64,000 bases of DNA, taken from positions 62,001-126,000 of the forward strand of contig NZ_NSDM01000002.1 in NCBI RefSeq assembly GCF_030852425.1, given 5' to 3'. The notes beneath the pieces were generated by a model. It had not been told where the DNA came from. It searched no databases and worked only from the letters and a program-made list of their open reading frames with translations. Position 1 is the first letter of the stretch. Every line of letters begins with the position of its first letter. Of this stretch, positions 27,275 through 35,131 are shown one piece after another. A program made the translations under genes and the position numbers. Source of the stretch: Saccharothrix longispora. Lineage in GTDB: Bacteria; Actinomycetota; Actinomycetes; Mycobacteriales; Pseudonocardiaceae.

Positions 27275-28714
27275 GTGAACGTGCGAGAGCCGACCCAGGC
27301 GCAGGTGCGCCGTGAGCTGGAGAGCGGACTGCCGGGCCTGCGCCCCCCGCGGAGCGCCGTCGTGGTCGGGGCTGGGCTCGCCGGGCTGGCCACCGCCTAC
27401 GAGCTGGCGAACCGCGGGTGTGACGTGACCGTGCTGGAGGCGTCCGAGCGCCCCGGGGGACGGGCGTACACCCTGCGGCACCCGTTCGCCGACGGCATGC
27501 ACGTCGAGGCGGGCGCCATGACGATCACACCGCACTGCCACTACGTCCACCACTACGCGCGCGAGCTGGGCGTGGAGATGGACGTGGCGGACCTGGTCGA
27601 CTCCCAGTTCGCCTACTTCATGGGCGGGCGGTTCTTCGGCCCGGACCAGGAGTCCGTCGCGGGCTCCGGTCTCGCGCTCACCACCGAGGAGCGCGACCTC
27701 GACGTGGCCGGCATGATCAAGCGGTACGTCACGGGGCTGGCCGACGAGCTGCGCCCGGACCTGGCGGCCGAGGAGTGGCGCCCCACGCCGAAGCTGCTCC
27801 CCTACGACGAGCGCTCGGTGTACGACGTGCTGCGCGAGCGCGGCGCCTCACCGGCGGCGATCGACCTGATGGAGCCGTTGTTCCTGGAGATGCGCGGCGG
27901 CGACCTGAAGTCGGCCTCCGCCCTGGCGTGGCTCAGGCACGAGGCGAGCCCACACTCGCTCACCCACGCCGACCCCCGGTGGTCGAAGATCAAGGGCGGC
28001 ACGGACCGCCTGCCGCACGCCTTCGCCGACCGGCTGCGCGGCCGCATCCACTACCGCAAGCCGGTGGTGCGCGTGCGCCAGGACGACGACACGGCCGAGG
28101 TGACCTTCCTGGAGCACGGCAGGCTGCGCTCGATCACGGCCGAGCAGGTCGTGATCACCGTGCCGTTCAGCGCGATCCGCCACATCGACCTGGGCGAGGC
28201 GCGGTTGCCCTCCGACAAGGTCGAGGTCATGCGCAAGCTCAAGTACTCGTCGATCGTGCGCGTGTACCTGCAGGTCCGCCGGCAGTTCTGGCAGGGCCGC
28301 GCGGTCAGCTACTCGACCGACCTGCCGGTCCGCTGGCTGCGCGACGCCACGCCGCGCACGGAGGGGCCGCGCAAGATCCTGGAGTGCCTGCTGACCGGCT
28401 GGCGCGCCCGGGCGATCGGCGCGATGACCGCCGAAGAACGCGTCGACTTCGCCCTGGACCAGGTGGAGCAGGTCCTGCCGGGCGCACGCGAGCACTTCGA
28501 GGTGGGCACGTCGGTGGTCTGGGACAAGCAGCCTTACATCGAGGGCTCCTACATCCTGCCCGAGGTGGGCCACGAGAAGCTGGCCCCGGTCATCCGGCGC
28601 CCCGAGGGCCGCATCCACTTCGCCGGTGAGCACGCGGGCTTCGAACCCAACGGCGGCTCGATGACCTTCGCGCTGGAGTCCGCCGTCCGCACGGTGGTCG
28701 AACTGGGCGCGTGA
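27275..28714 (+). CDS. FAD-dependent amine oxidase/desaturase-like protein
   Basis: A 479-residue flavoprotein of the monoamine-oxidase/phytoene-desaturase type. It has VVVGAGLAGLATAYELANRG (FAD Rossmann motif, about residues 28-47), the GG-doublet LEASERPGGRAYTL and the C-terminal IHFAGEHAGFEPNGGSMTFAL segment (key FAGEHAG, GSMTFALESA) that closes over the flavin. No signal peptide. It is the last gene of the PBD region. A dehydrogenation of the proline-like unit, setting the position of a ring or ethylidene double bond, is plausible; oxidation of a free amine is the alternative. The exact step is not recognised. GTG at 27275 follows GAGGAAG; a second GTG at 27281 is in frame. Confidence 0.82.
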   Translation: MNVREPTQAQVRRELESGLPGLRPPRSAVVVGAGLAGLATAYELANRGCDVTVLEASERPGGRAYTLRHPFADGMHVEAGAMTITPHCHYVHHYARELGVEMDVADLVDSQFAYFMGGRFFGPDQESVAGSGLALTTEERDLDVAGMIKRYVTGLADELRPDLAAEEWRPTPKLLPYDERSVYDVLRERGASPAAIDLMEPLFLEMRGGDLKSASALAWLRHEASPHSLTHADPRWSKIKGGTDRLPHAFADRLRGRIHYRKPVVRVRQDDDTAEVTFLEHGRLRSITAEQVVITVPFSAIRHIDLGEARLPSDKVEVMRKLKYSSIVRVYLQVRRQFWQGRAVSYSTDLPVRWLRDATPRTEGPRKILECLLTGWRARAIGAMTAEERVDFALDQVEQVLPGAREHFEVGTSVVWDKQPYIEGSYILPEVGHEKLAPVIRRPEGRIHFAGEHAGFEPNGGSMTFALESAVRTVVELGA

Positions 28715-28849
28715 GTCCCTCCCGGTCTGCCACCTGAGGGAACGCCGCCCTCACGGGTCGGAGCCCTCGTGGGTGCGGGCGTCGGCCCGAATCCGGACGC
28801 GCACCCCGCCTCACCGCCGGACAAGGCTGGTGACCGGGGCGAACGGACC

Positions 28850-28886
28850 GGGGCGGTCGGAGTCGTGCCGCGGCCCCGACCGCCCC
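28850..28886. terminator. Bidirectional hairpin, 11-bp perfect stem
   Basis: Arms GGGGCGGTCGG (28850-28860) and CCGACCGCCCC (28876-28886) with a 15-base loop. It sits in the 212-base gap between the convergent FAD oxidase and reductase genes and is the natural boundary between the PBD region and the signalling block. Nothing else coding is seen in 28715-28926. Confidence 0.7.
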
Positions 28887-28926
28887 TCGCCGGCGGCGGG
28901 GCCGGGCACGTCCGGGTCCGATGGGG

Positions 28927-29949
28927 TCAGGCCGCGGCTCGTGTCATGCCCAGCGATTCCCGGTACCAGTCCGCCGCCTCCGCGAGCCGCAGGACGTAGC
29001 CGGGGCCCGGTGACTCCCCGGTGAGCGCCCAGATCCGGCTGCTCTCGTACCAGTGGTCCCGGGTGAGCAGGGAGTACTGGTGGTCGCTGAGCGCGGGCAG
29101 GGCCAGGCGGGTGCGGGCCTGGTGCTCGGCGAGGGTCAGGTTCGCCACCGGCAGCGGCAGGTCGAACAGGCCGCACACGGCGGCGAGGAGGGGGCGGAGC
29201 CGCACCGGGTGGGGGTCCGCCACGTGGAACACGTCGCCGGGGCGTGCGACCCCGGGTCTGAGCGCGAGCGTCGCGATGGCGGCGGCCAGGTCGGTGACGG
29301 CCACGAGGGAGGTGCGCGCCGTGGCGCCCGCCGCCCACGCCGGCACCGCGCTGAGCCAGCGCACCAGCGCGGGCACGACGTGGCGGTCGCCGGCGCCGTG
29401 GACCAGGTGCGGTCGCAGGACCACGCCGCCGGCGGCCCGCACCAGCCGTTCGGCCGCCAGCCGGCTGCGGCTGGTGGCCGACGCGGGGTCGGCGATCAGG
29501 CCCGGGTCCACCTCGGGGACCTCGCCCTCGGCGGAGCGCACCGGTTCCAGCGCGCCGCGGTGGACGCCGTCGCGGTAGACCCCGCACGTGCTGAGGTAGG
29601 ACAGGTTCGCGGTGCCCGCCCTCCGGGCCTCGGCGAGGAGGTTGCCGGTGCCGTCGACGTTGACCGCGACGCACCGCGCCTCGTCTCCCCCGACCTGCGA
29701 TGCGAGGTGCACCAGGGTCGTGATCCCGGCGCACAGCCCGATGAGCCCGGTGGGCGCGGTCAGGTCGCCGCGCCACACCTCCACGCCCGCGTCGGTCATC
29801 CACCCCGGGGCGGGGCGTCGCACGAGCACGCGGAGCCTGGGCCCCATCCCCCGGGTCACCAGCTCGCGCACCACGGCCGCGCCGATGAAGCCGTTCGCCC
29901 CCGTGACGACGATGTCCGCCGTGCCGACAGCCCTCAGGTCGCCTGGCAT
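28927..29949 (-). CDS. NAD(P)-dependent extended SDR reductase, butyrolactone-type signalling
   Basis: A 340-residue extended short-chain dehydrogenase. The nucleotide motif is VVTGANGFIGAAVVRELV (about residues 14-31), then CAGITTLVHLASQVGG and an active-site region near YLSTCGVYRDG. The canonical YxxxK pair is not clear: the expected region reads ATSRSRLAAERLVR, with the Tyr not visible, so catalysis may be atypical. It overlaps the end of the AfsA-like gene by 16 bases, so the two are co-translated; such pairs make or modify gamma-butyrolactone autoregulators. Which reduction it performs is inference. ATG at 29949. Confidence 0.8.
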   Translation of the reverse strand: MPGDLRAVGTADIVVTGANGFIGAAVVRELVTRGMGPRLRVLVRRPAPGWMTDAGVEVWRGDLTAPTGLIGLCAGITTLVHLASQVGGDEARCVAVNVDGTGNLLAEARRAGTANLSYLSTCGVYRDGVHRGALEPVRSAEGEVPEVDPGLIADPASATSRSRLAAERLVRAAGGVVLRPHLVHGAGDRHVVPALVRWLSAVPAWAAGATARTSLVAVTDLAAAIATLALRPGVARPGDVFHVADPHPVRLRPLLAAVCGLFDLPLPVANLTLAEHQARTRLALPALSDHQYSLLTRDHWYESSRIWALTGESPGPGYVLRLAEAADWYRESLGMTRAAA

Positions 29950-30911
29950 GACGAGCGCATGGCCAACGTGCCCAGGGCGGCGGTGGCGCCGTTCTGCTCC
30001 AGCGTCACCCGCACCACGCGGGTACCGGCCTCGGCCGAGGGCTCCTCGACGGCGAGCAGCAGGCACTCCTGGTCGAACTCCACGTACTTCAGGAACCGGA
30101 AGTCGGTGTGCACCGGCAGGGCGTAGGGGTCGTCCACGGTCAGCAGCGCCGCCTGCCGGGCGCCCTCGGACAGCACCATGCCCGGCACGTGGTCCACCCC
30201 GTGGTCGAACAGCACCGCGTGGTCCGGGTCGAACTGGAGCGACCAGGTGCCCGGCGCGTCCGTCCGGGCCACCAGCACGTCCTCCGGTCGCTCGCGGCCG
30301 ACCAGGGCCGGGTCGACGGTGGGCAGCACCTTGGCCTGGAACGGGGTCGCCGCGAAGTGGTCGCCCCGGACGCGCCGGTAGACGGACGAGGAGACGCAGC
30401 GCCACCGCTCCGACATCGTGCCGATGCGGTGGCTGTCGCGGAAGCACTCGAAGTCCAGGCGCATCCCGGCGACGTCCTTGCTCCGGTACTTCACCTCGTG
30501 CGCGCTGACGCGCATGGTGACGTCGACCGGCCGGCCCACGGTGGCCAGTCCGCCTTCGTCCACCGAGTACGTCTTGTGGTCCAGGAGGAAGTTGTGGCCG
30601 AGGGGGATGCCGTACGCCCGATGGGCGATCAGCAGCCCGGCCTGGCGGCACGTCTCGGCGTACAGCATGGGGTCGTGGGAGGCCTCCGTCCGCGGCCCGA
30701 AGAACGTGTGCCGGCGGGGCCACTGCGCGCCGACCTCGAAGCGGTCGGGGCCGAGGATGTTCATGTCCGTGACGAAGACCTCGGACACGGCGGCGCGGTG
30801 CACGAGGCTCCGCGGTATCGTCTGCTGGAACTTGAGGGGTCGCGCGTCCGGCTCGTCCGCCGCGGATCTGTGGTTCTGCTGGGCTAAGTCCTGAAGCAAA
30901 GTCCTGACCAT
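29934..30911 (-). CDS. AfsA-like gamma-butyrolactone synthase
   Basis: A 325-residue AfsA-family protein (A-factor synthase about 300). The fold is two hot-dog repeats. The first repeat has LVHRAAVSEVFVTDM (about residues 36-50), ASHDPMLYAETCRQAGLLI and the following RAYGIPLGHNF (key HDPMLYAETCRQ). The second repeat has VDHVPGMVLSEGARQAALL (about 237-255) and FRFLKYVEFDQEC. The family condenses dihydroxyacetone phosphate with a beta-ketoacyl-ACP to begin synthesis of a hormone-like autoregulator. Start ATG at 30911 has GGGGAGGG upstream; the longer frame to 30950 is not needed. Divergent from the receptor gene at 31121 with an ARE-like element between. Confidence 0.9.
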   Translation of the reverse strand: MVRTLLQDLAQQNHRSAADEPDARPLKFQQTIPRSLVHRAAVSEVFVTDMNILGPDRFEVGAQWPRRHTFFGPRTEASHDPMLYAETCRQAGLLIAHRAYGIPLGHNFLLDHKTYSVDEGGLATVGRPVDVTMRVSAHEVKYRSKDVAGMRLDFECFRDSHRIGTMSERWRCVSSSVYRRVRGDHFAATPFQAKVLPTVDPALVGRERPEDVLVARTDAPGTWSLQFDPDHAVLFDHGVDHVPGMVLSEGARQAALLTVDDPYALPVHTDFRFLKYVEFDQECLLLAVEEPSAEAGTRVVRVTLEQNGATAALGTLAMRSSCQAT

Positions 30912-30990
30912 GTCGGCCCTCCCCAGAAGGAATCTTCCCTCAGAGCGCATCCCCGTGCGCAGGTCCAGTTGTAGCCGAACCGGGGGGATA

Positions 30991-31017
30991 AAACCATACC
31001 TGCCGACCGGTTTTTTC
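30991..31017. promoter_or_regulatory. ARE-like element, synthase/receptor gap
   Basis: An AT-rich island in the divergent gap 30912-31120 holding AAACC (30991-30995) and GGTTT (31009-31013), with CATACC and ACCGGTTTTTT inside. This matches the layout of autoregulatory elements bound by gamma-butyrolactone receptors. It is 80 bases upstream of the AfsA-like start and 104 upstream of the receptor start, so it could control both. Confidence 0.6.
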
Positions 31018-31120
31018 CTTTGGTCCCTCGGCCGGACCGGCGTTACACTGACGTCGTCGCGGCGTCGGCCCGGCTGCTTCCCGCCGGGTCTTCCGCTGGG
31101 GCTGACGAGAGGGGTTCGAC

Positions 31121-31756
31121 TTGGCTCGCCAAGAGCGTGCGGAGCAGACGCGCAACGCCATCCTGGAAGCAGCGGCTTCCCGGTTCGACACGGTCGGCTT
31201 CCTCGGCGCGAGCCTGTCGGACATCCTGTCCGAGGCGGGTGTCACGAAGGGCGCGCTGTACTTCCACTTCAAGGCCAAGGAGGACCTGGCCGACGCGCTC
31301 GTCGAGGAGCAGTTCGGCATGCTGGACCCGATCGCCACGGTCGAGAGCCCCGGCCTGCAGACGCTGATCGACTGGTCCCACGACCTGGCCAGGTCGCTCC
31401 AGACCGACGTCCGGGTGCGGGCCAGCATCCGGCTCGTCATCGAGCAGGGTTCGTTCGTCTCCCCCGCGGGCAACGCCTACAAGCGGTGGATCGACACCGC
31501 GCACGGCTGCCTGCTCGCGGCGAAGGCGTCCGGCGACCTCCGCAAGGAGGTCAACGCGCACGACCTCGCCCAGTTCGTGGTCGCCTCGTTCACCGGCATC
31601 CAACTGAGCTCGCAGGTGCTGACCGGGCGCGCGGACCTGTCCGAGCGCGTGACGTTCATGTGGAACACCATCCTGCACTCGGTGGTGCCGCCCCGGCGGT
31701 TGCACAAGTTCACCGCGACGCCGCCTTCGGTGGTCGCGCACGCCGCGTCCGGCTGA
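31121..31756 (+). CDS. Gamma-butyrolactone receptor, TetR family (ArpA/ScbR type)
   Basis: A 211-residue TetR protein. The DNA-binding part (about 5-55) reads RAEQTRNAILEAAASRFDT, then the helix-turn-helix ending in VTKGALYFHFKAKEDLADAL, which is the hallmark KGALYFHF of butyrolactone receptors. The C-terminal ligand pocket includes the conserved Trp near residue 126 (KRWIDTA). It should bind AREs and be released by the hormone. The start is TTG at 31121 with GAGAGGGG in front; this codon gives the family N-terminus. Neighbouring the AfsA-like gene, as usual for this pair. Confidence 0.87.
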   Translation: MARQERAEQTRNAILEAAASRFDTVGFLGASLSDILSEAGVTKGALYFHFKAKEDLADALVEEQFGMLDPIATVESPGLQTLIDWSHDLARSLQTDVRVRASIRLVIEQGSFVSPAGNAYKRWIDTAHGCLLAAKASGDLRKEVNAHDLAQFVVASFTGIQLSSQVLTGRADLSERVTFMWNTILHSVVPPRRLHKFTATPPSVVAHAASG

Positions 31757-31805
31757 CCCGCGCCGCGTCCCGCCGACCCGCGCCGCGGGCGGTCACCCCG
31801 CCTGG

Positions 31806-32414
31806 TCAGTCGCCCGTGCCGAACCGGTCGACGAGCGCGCGGGCGTTGAGGCGCCAGAGCCCGGCCAGTGCCCCTTGCAGGCCCAGGTCCGGCCTGATCA
31901 CGCCGGTGGAGAACACGGACTCCAAGCCCACGCAGGTGACGACCGCCTGGAGCGTGGCCAGGTCGAGCGGCACGTCGGCGCCCAGCTCGCCGTCGGCGCG
32001 GGCGTCGGCCACGCACTGGCGGACCTGGGCGGCCCAGGCGACGGCGAACGAGACGAACCGCGCGTCCTTGCCGCCCATCTCCCGGGCCAGCCGGAAGCTG
32101 GCCCCCACCCTGGGATCGGTGTCGAGCCAGCGCATCAGCGCGTGCCCGAGGTCGGCCAGCCGCTGGAGCGCGCGCGGCGAGGAGGTCGGGCCGCGGTCGA
32201 CGTGCTCGCGCAGCACGGCCACCGCGGCCTCCTGCACCTCGTCGCAGATCTGGTCCTTGGACGAGAAGTGGAAGTACAGGCCGCCCTTGGTGATGCCCGC
32301 CGCGTGGGCTATGTCGATCAGACTGGTGTCGGAGTAGCCGTCCCGCCACAGCAGCACGGCCGCGGCCTCCAGCAACAGCCGCCGGGTCTGCTCCGAGCGC
32401 GCCTGCTTGGTCAC
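31806..32414 (-). CDS. Second receptor-like TetR regulator
   Basis: A 202-residue TetR protein with the same hallmark, ITKGGLYFHFSSKDQI, and N-terminal ARSEQTRRLLLEAAAVLLW. It is convergent with the first receptor, 49 bases apart, and divergent from the SARP gene across a gap with ARE-like elements. Paired receptors in streptomycete loci often include a pseudo-receptor that answers the antibiotic instead of the hormone; which of the two is the true receptor cannot be decided here. GTG at 32414 is chosen because GGGAGGGG precedes it; the longer frame to 32438 lacks this. Confidence 0.85.
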   Translation of the reverse strand: MTKQARSEQTRRLLLEAAAVLLWRDGYSDTSLIDIAHAAGITKGGLYFHFSSKDQICDEVQEAAVAVLREHVDRGPTSSPRALQRLADLGHALMRWLDTDPRVGASFRLAREMGGKDARFVSFAVAWAAQVRQCVADARADGELGADVPLDLATLQAVVTCVGLESVFSTGVIRPDLGLQGALAGLWRLNARALVDRFGTGD

Positions 32415-32483
32415 TGTCGTTCCCCTCCCGGGTCGCACCGGGCGACCTCGGACAGGTCCGCGGGGCCGCGCGCTCGACCATCG

Positions 32484-32511
32484 TTACATACCAACCGCCC
32501 GGTTTACAATG
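32484..32511. promoter_or_regulatory. ARE-like element upstream of the second TetR gene
   Basis: Contains ACATACCAACCG and the perfect small palindrome AACCG-N2-CGGTT (32493-32504) flanked by AT-rich DNA (TTACAT, TTTACAAT). It resembles autoregulatory elements of virginiamycin and related systems in the ACATACCAACC core. It lies 70 bases upstream of the TetR start at 32414. Confidence 0.6.
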
Positions 32512-32564
32512 ACGGATGGGGTGAAATTGGCCCTATAGTAGGACCTTCGGGCGTCCAAATCGAA

Positions 32565-32620
32565 GCAAACAGACCGACCTCCCGGTTTTGTCTTGAAAAC
32601 CGGGAGGTCGGTTTGCTATG
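32565..32620. promoter_or_regulatory. Paired ARE-like sites forming a perfect 17-bp inverted repeat before the SARP gene
   Basis: Arm 1 ACCGACCTCCCGGTTTT (32573-32589) and arm 2, its exact complement (32596-32612), are separated by six bases. Each arm holds the ARE-like ACCG-N6-CGGT and is flanked by A/T-rich triplets (CAAACAG before, GTTTGCTATG after). It lies about 100 bases upstream of the SARP start (32719) in the divergent gap 32415-32718. Two receptor dimers facing each other are the expected ligand. A hairpin terminator is less likely because no gene ends here. Confidence 0.65.
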
Positions 32621-32718
32621 TTTCCGGACACGAACCGGTCACCACGACGGCAGGCAGCGCGCTCGGGGGCGCCGAGGCACGCAGACCTCGAACGACGCGG
32701 ACACCCGGAGGCACACGG

Positions 32719-33483
32719 ATGAACTACGAGATACTGGGTCAGATCAGGGTCAGTGGCCGGCCGGGCGTCAGCGCGCCGCGTGCGCGCAAGGTCGAGACGC
32801 TGCTCGCGGTGCTGCTGGCGAAGGACAACCAGGTGGTGACCACGGAGCACCTGATCAACGAGCTCTGGGGGGACAACCCGCCGGCCCGCGCCAGTGCCGC
32901 CCTGTACGTCTACGTCTCGCAGCTGCGCAAGTTACTGCGCGGCACGGGCGACGCCCCGGAGGAGAGCCCGCTGGTCACCAGCCCCCGGGGCTACTCGCTG
33001 CACGTCGGGGCCGGCGAGCTCGACGCCGACCGCTTCACGTTCCTGTACCAGCGGGGGCGTTCGCTATACCGGGACCGCGGCTACGGACCGGCCGCCACCG
33101 TGCTGCGCGAGGCCGCCGCGCTGTGGCGCGGCCAGGCCTTCGGCGGTTTCACCGACTCGCCCGACGTCCAGGCCTATGCCGCTCTGCTGGAGGAGAAGCG
33201 GCTGGAGTGCCTGGAGCTGCTGATGGAGACCGAGCTGCTGGTCGGGCGGCACCGCGAGATCGTCGGACAGCTGTCCGCGCTGGCGAAGGAGCACACGCTC
33301 CGGGAGACGTTCCACGAGTACCTGATGACCGCCCTGCTGCGCTCGAACCGCCGCGCGGAGGCGCTGGAGGCCTTCGCCTCGGCGCGGCAGAACCTCGGCG
33401 AGCAGTTGGGCATCGAGCCCGGCAACTCGCTGCGGAAGCTGCACCACAGCATCCTCTTCGAGGAGCTGACGGACGCGATCTGA
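32719..33483 (+). CDS. SARP-family pathway-specific activator
   Basis: A 254-residue Streptomyces antibiotic regulatory protein of the small type. An OmpR-like winged helix (about 15-95) includes ARKVETLLAVLLAKDNQVVTT, the recognition part LINELWGDNPPARASAALYV and LVTSPRGYSL; the bacterial transcriptional activation domain (about 100-245) includes DADRFTFLYQRGRSLY, ALWRGQAFGGFTD and LGIEPGNSLRKLHHSIL. It should activate biosynthetic operons by binding short direct repeats near -35. ATG at 32719 follows GGAG; an upstream in-frame extension to 32593 would cover the operator and is rejected. Expected to be the last step of the butyrolactone cascade. Which region, A or C, it controls is not shown. 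Confidence 0.9.
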   Translation: MNYEILGQIRVSGRPGVSAPRARKVETLLAVLLAKDNQVVTTEHLINELWGDNPPARASAALYVYVSQLRKLLRGTGDAPEESPLVTSPRGYSLHVGAGELDADRFTFLYQRGRSLYRDRGYGPAATVLREAAALWRGQAFGGFTDSPDVQAYAALLEEKRLECLELLMETELLVGRHREIVGQLSALAKEHTLRETFHEYLMTALLRSNRRAEALEAFASARQNLGEQLGIEPGNSLRKLHHSILFEELTDAI

Positions 33484-33501
33484 CCCGGCGCGTCCACGAC
33501 C

Positions 33502-33539
33502 AGGCCCGGCCCCGCCCGCTCCCGCGGCGGGCCGGGCCT
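33502..33539. terminator. Bidirectional hairpin, 11-bp perfect stem
   Basis: Arms AGGCCCGGCCC (33502-33512) and GGGCCGGGCCT (33529-33539) with a 16-base loop, then TTTCC. It lies between the convergent SARP and methyltransferase-like genes. Confidence 0.75.
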
Positions 33540-33566
33540 TTCCGCGTCCCGGCCCGCCGTGCGGGC

Positions 33567-34157
33567 TCAGCTGCGGTAGACCGACACCACGGGACCGCCG
33601 TCGCACACGGGCTCGCCGCACCAGCCACCCCAGCGGCCGTCCAGGGCGAGGTCGGCGAGCTCGGCCATGAGGTCCAGCTCCGCGGGCCACAGGTAGCGCA
33701 CCGGGAACCGGGCGTCGGCCGGGACCAGCGTCTGGCGGGTGGTGTCGTGGCGGGTCACGCGCGGGTCGGTCGCCCAGCCGACCGGATCGGGGTGCCGGCC
33801 CTGGACCACCAGGGCGCCTCCGGGGCGCAGGAACGCGGCGAGCCGCCGGACGGCACGCGTCTGGTCGCGCTGCACCGGGAACCGCGACAGCTCGTCCGCC
33901 CCGGAGAACACGACGTCGACCCGCGGGCCGGAGGGCCGTCCACCGGGTGGGGGCGCCGTGACCGCGTACCCCCTCCCCGTCAGGGCGTCCGCCACCGGGC
34001 CGCCGCCCGGCACGAGGACGCGCCCGGTCCCCCGGCGGCGGGTCACCAGGTCCGCGACCCCGCCGAGGAACTCCTCCGCGCCGACCTGGTCGGCCACCAG
34101 CGGGGCGGACCAGGCGTCCAGGACGCCGGCGGGCCTGCCGGCGATGTCGGTCGGCAT
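33567..34157 (-). CDS. Class I SAM-methyltransferase-like protein
   Basis: A 196-residue protein with the outline of a class I methyltransferase: RVLVPGGGPVADALTGRGYAVT (about residues 43-64) in the place of motif I and FLRPGGALVVQGRHPDP (key LRPGGALVVQG, about 127-137) in the place of post-motif III. The acidic residue that normally ends beta-2 and binds the ribose of SAM is replaced (TAPPPGG), so cofactor binding is doubtful. No relative is recognised. It stands alone between the SARP terminator and the ABC exporter, so it belongs to region C by position. ATG at 34157 has GAGG upstream. Confidence 0.6.
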   Translation of the reverse strand: MPTDIAGRPAGVLDAWSAPLVADQVGAEEFLGGVADLVTRRRGTGRVLVPGGGPVADALTGRGYAVTAPPPGGRPSGPRVDVVFSGADELSRFPVQRDQTRAVRRLAAFLRPGGALVVQGRHPDPVGWATDPRVTRHDTTRQTLVPADARFPVRYLWPAELDLMAELADLALDGRWGGWCGEPVCDGGPVVSVYRS

Positions 34158-34169
34158 CACGCCACCTCG

Positions 34170-34198
34170 CTTCACGCACCGTCTGCTTACTTCACGCA
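34170..34198 (-). repeat. Two 9-bp direct repeats upstream of the methyltransferase-like gene
   Basis: CTTCACGCA occurs at 34170-34178 and 34190-34198, an 11-base gap apart (TGCGTGAAG on the minus strand). Short direct repeats with an 11-base gap are a feature of SARP binding sites. They are only 13 bases from the start codon, too close for a normal -35 position, so the function is uncertain. Confidence 0.35.
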
Positions 34199-34251
34199 GA
34201 GTGCCCGACCGACCTTAAGCGGACCTAGGTTCCCCTGCACGCGCACGAGCG

Positions 34252-34288
34252 CCGAGGGCGGCCCGCGTCGCACGCGGACCGCCCTCGG
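34252..34288 (-). terminator. Hairpin after the DrrAB-type exporter
   Basis: Arms CCGAGGGCGG (34252-34261) and CCGCCCTCGG (34279-34288), 10 bp perfect, with a GC-rich loop that can pair further. It lies 15 bases beyond the stop of the permease on the minus strand. The rest of the 34158-34303 gap shows only the 9-bp repeats. Confidence 0.65.
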
Positions 34289-34303
34289 CGGGGGAACGGC
34301 GGA

Positions 34304-35131
34304 TCAGGCCATGGCGCGCTGGTGGAACTTGCGGACCGTGAACACCGCCGACAGGACCGTGATCGGCACCCACCAGGCCAACGCCAGCCACCCGGTCGCA
34401 CCGAGGTCGGTGCCGTTCAGCAACGCGCGGACCGCGTCGATGAGCACGGTGACCGGCTGGTTGTCGACGACCACGCGCAGCACCAGCGGCATCGAGTCGG
34501 TCGGCACCAGCGCGCTGCTGGCGTAGGGGACGAAGACGAGGATCATGCCGAGGCCACTGGCTCCCTCGATGGTCCTGGCGATGGTGCCGAGCAGCGTGGC
34601 GAGCCAGAACACGCCGGTCGCGAACAGGGTCAGCAGGCCGAGCGCGGCCAGCCAGCCGAGCACCCCGCCGGCGGGGCGGAACCCGACCAGGAGGCCGACG
34701 CCGACCATCACGACCAGCGACAGCGCGCTGCGCAGCATGCCGGAGGCGACGTGCCCGACGAGCACCGCCGAGCCCGACATGGGCATGGACCGCAGCCGTT
34801 CCACGAGACCGTTGGTGAGGTCGGCGGCGACGCCGACCACGGTGGTCGTGGTGTTGAAGCCGATGCTGATGACGACCAGGCCCGGCACCAGGTAGTCGAT
34901 GTAGGCCATGCCGGGCACGGTGATCGCGCCGCCGAACATGAAGCGGAACAGCAGCAGCAGCACGATCGGCAGCGACACCGCCTGGAACAGCATCTCCGGG
35001 TTCCGGGTGATGTGCTTGACGTTGCGCCCGATCAGCACCCGCCAGTCGGACAGCAGGAGCGACAACGCGGAACGGGCGGGAGAGCCCGGAGCCGGCCTGT
35101 CCACGGTTTCCCTCGACAAGGTCTGCGTCAT
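34304..35131 (-). CDS. ABC-2 type exporter permease (DrrB-like)
   Basis: A 275-residue integral membrane protein with six predicted hydrophobic segments. Near the N-terminus are RNVKHITRNPEMLFQAVSLP (about 36-55) and LLLLFRFMFGGAI. Later segments cover GLVVISIGFNTTTTVVGVAA, SALSLVVMVGVGLLVGF, LGLLTLFATGVFWLATLLG and WLALAWWVPITVLSAVF. This is the daunorubicin-exporter DrrB pattern, including the cytoplasmic loop LTNGLVERLRSMPMSGSAVL (key ERLRSMPM). It should export the region C product or a related compound. Start ATG overlaps the ATPase stop by one base. Substrate not known. Confidence 0.9.
   Translation of the reverse strand: MTQTLSRETVDRPAPGSPARSALSLLLSDWRVLIGRNVKHITRNPEMLFQAVSLPIVLLLLFRFMFGGAITVPGMAYIDYLVPGLVVISIGFNTTTTVVGVAADLTNGLVERLRSMPMSGSAVLVGHVASGMLRSALSLVVMVGVGLLVGFRPAGGVLGWLAALGLLTLFATGVFWLATLLGTIARTIEGASGLGMILVFVPYASSALVPTDSMPLVLRVVVDNQPVTVLIDAVRALLNGTDLGATGWLALAWWVPITVLSAVFTVRKFHQRAMA

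Noticed and set aside
32573..32612. The 17-bp perfect inverted repeat as a transcription terminator.
   Set aside because: No gene ends nearby on either strand (the closest are divergent starts), there is no T tract, and the arms match ARE-type operators.
33567..34157. The methyltransferase-like gene as the missing C-methyltransferase of the PBD proline branch.
   Set aside because: It is half the length expected for LmbW-type enzymes, has a degraded SAM motif, and lies outside the PBD region beyond two terminators.
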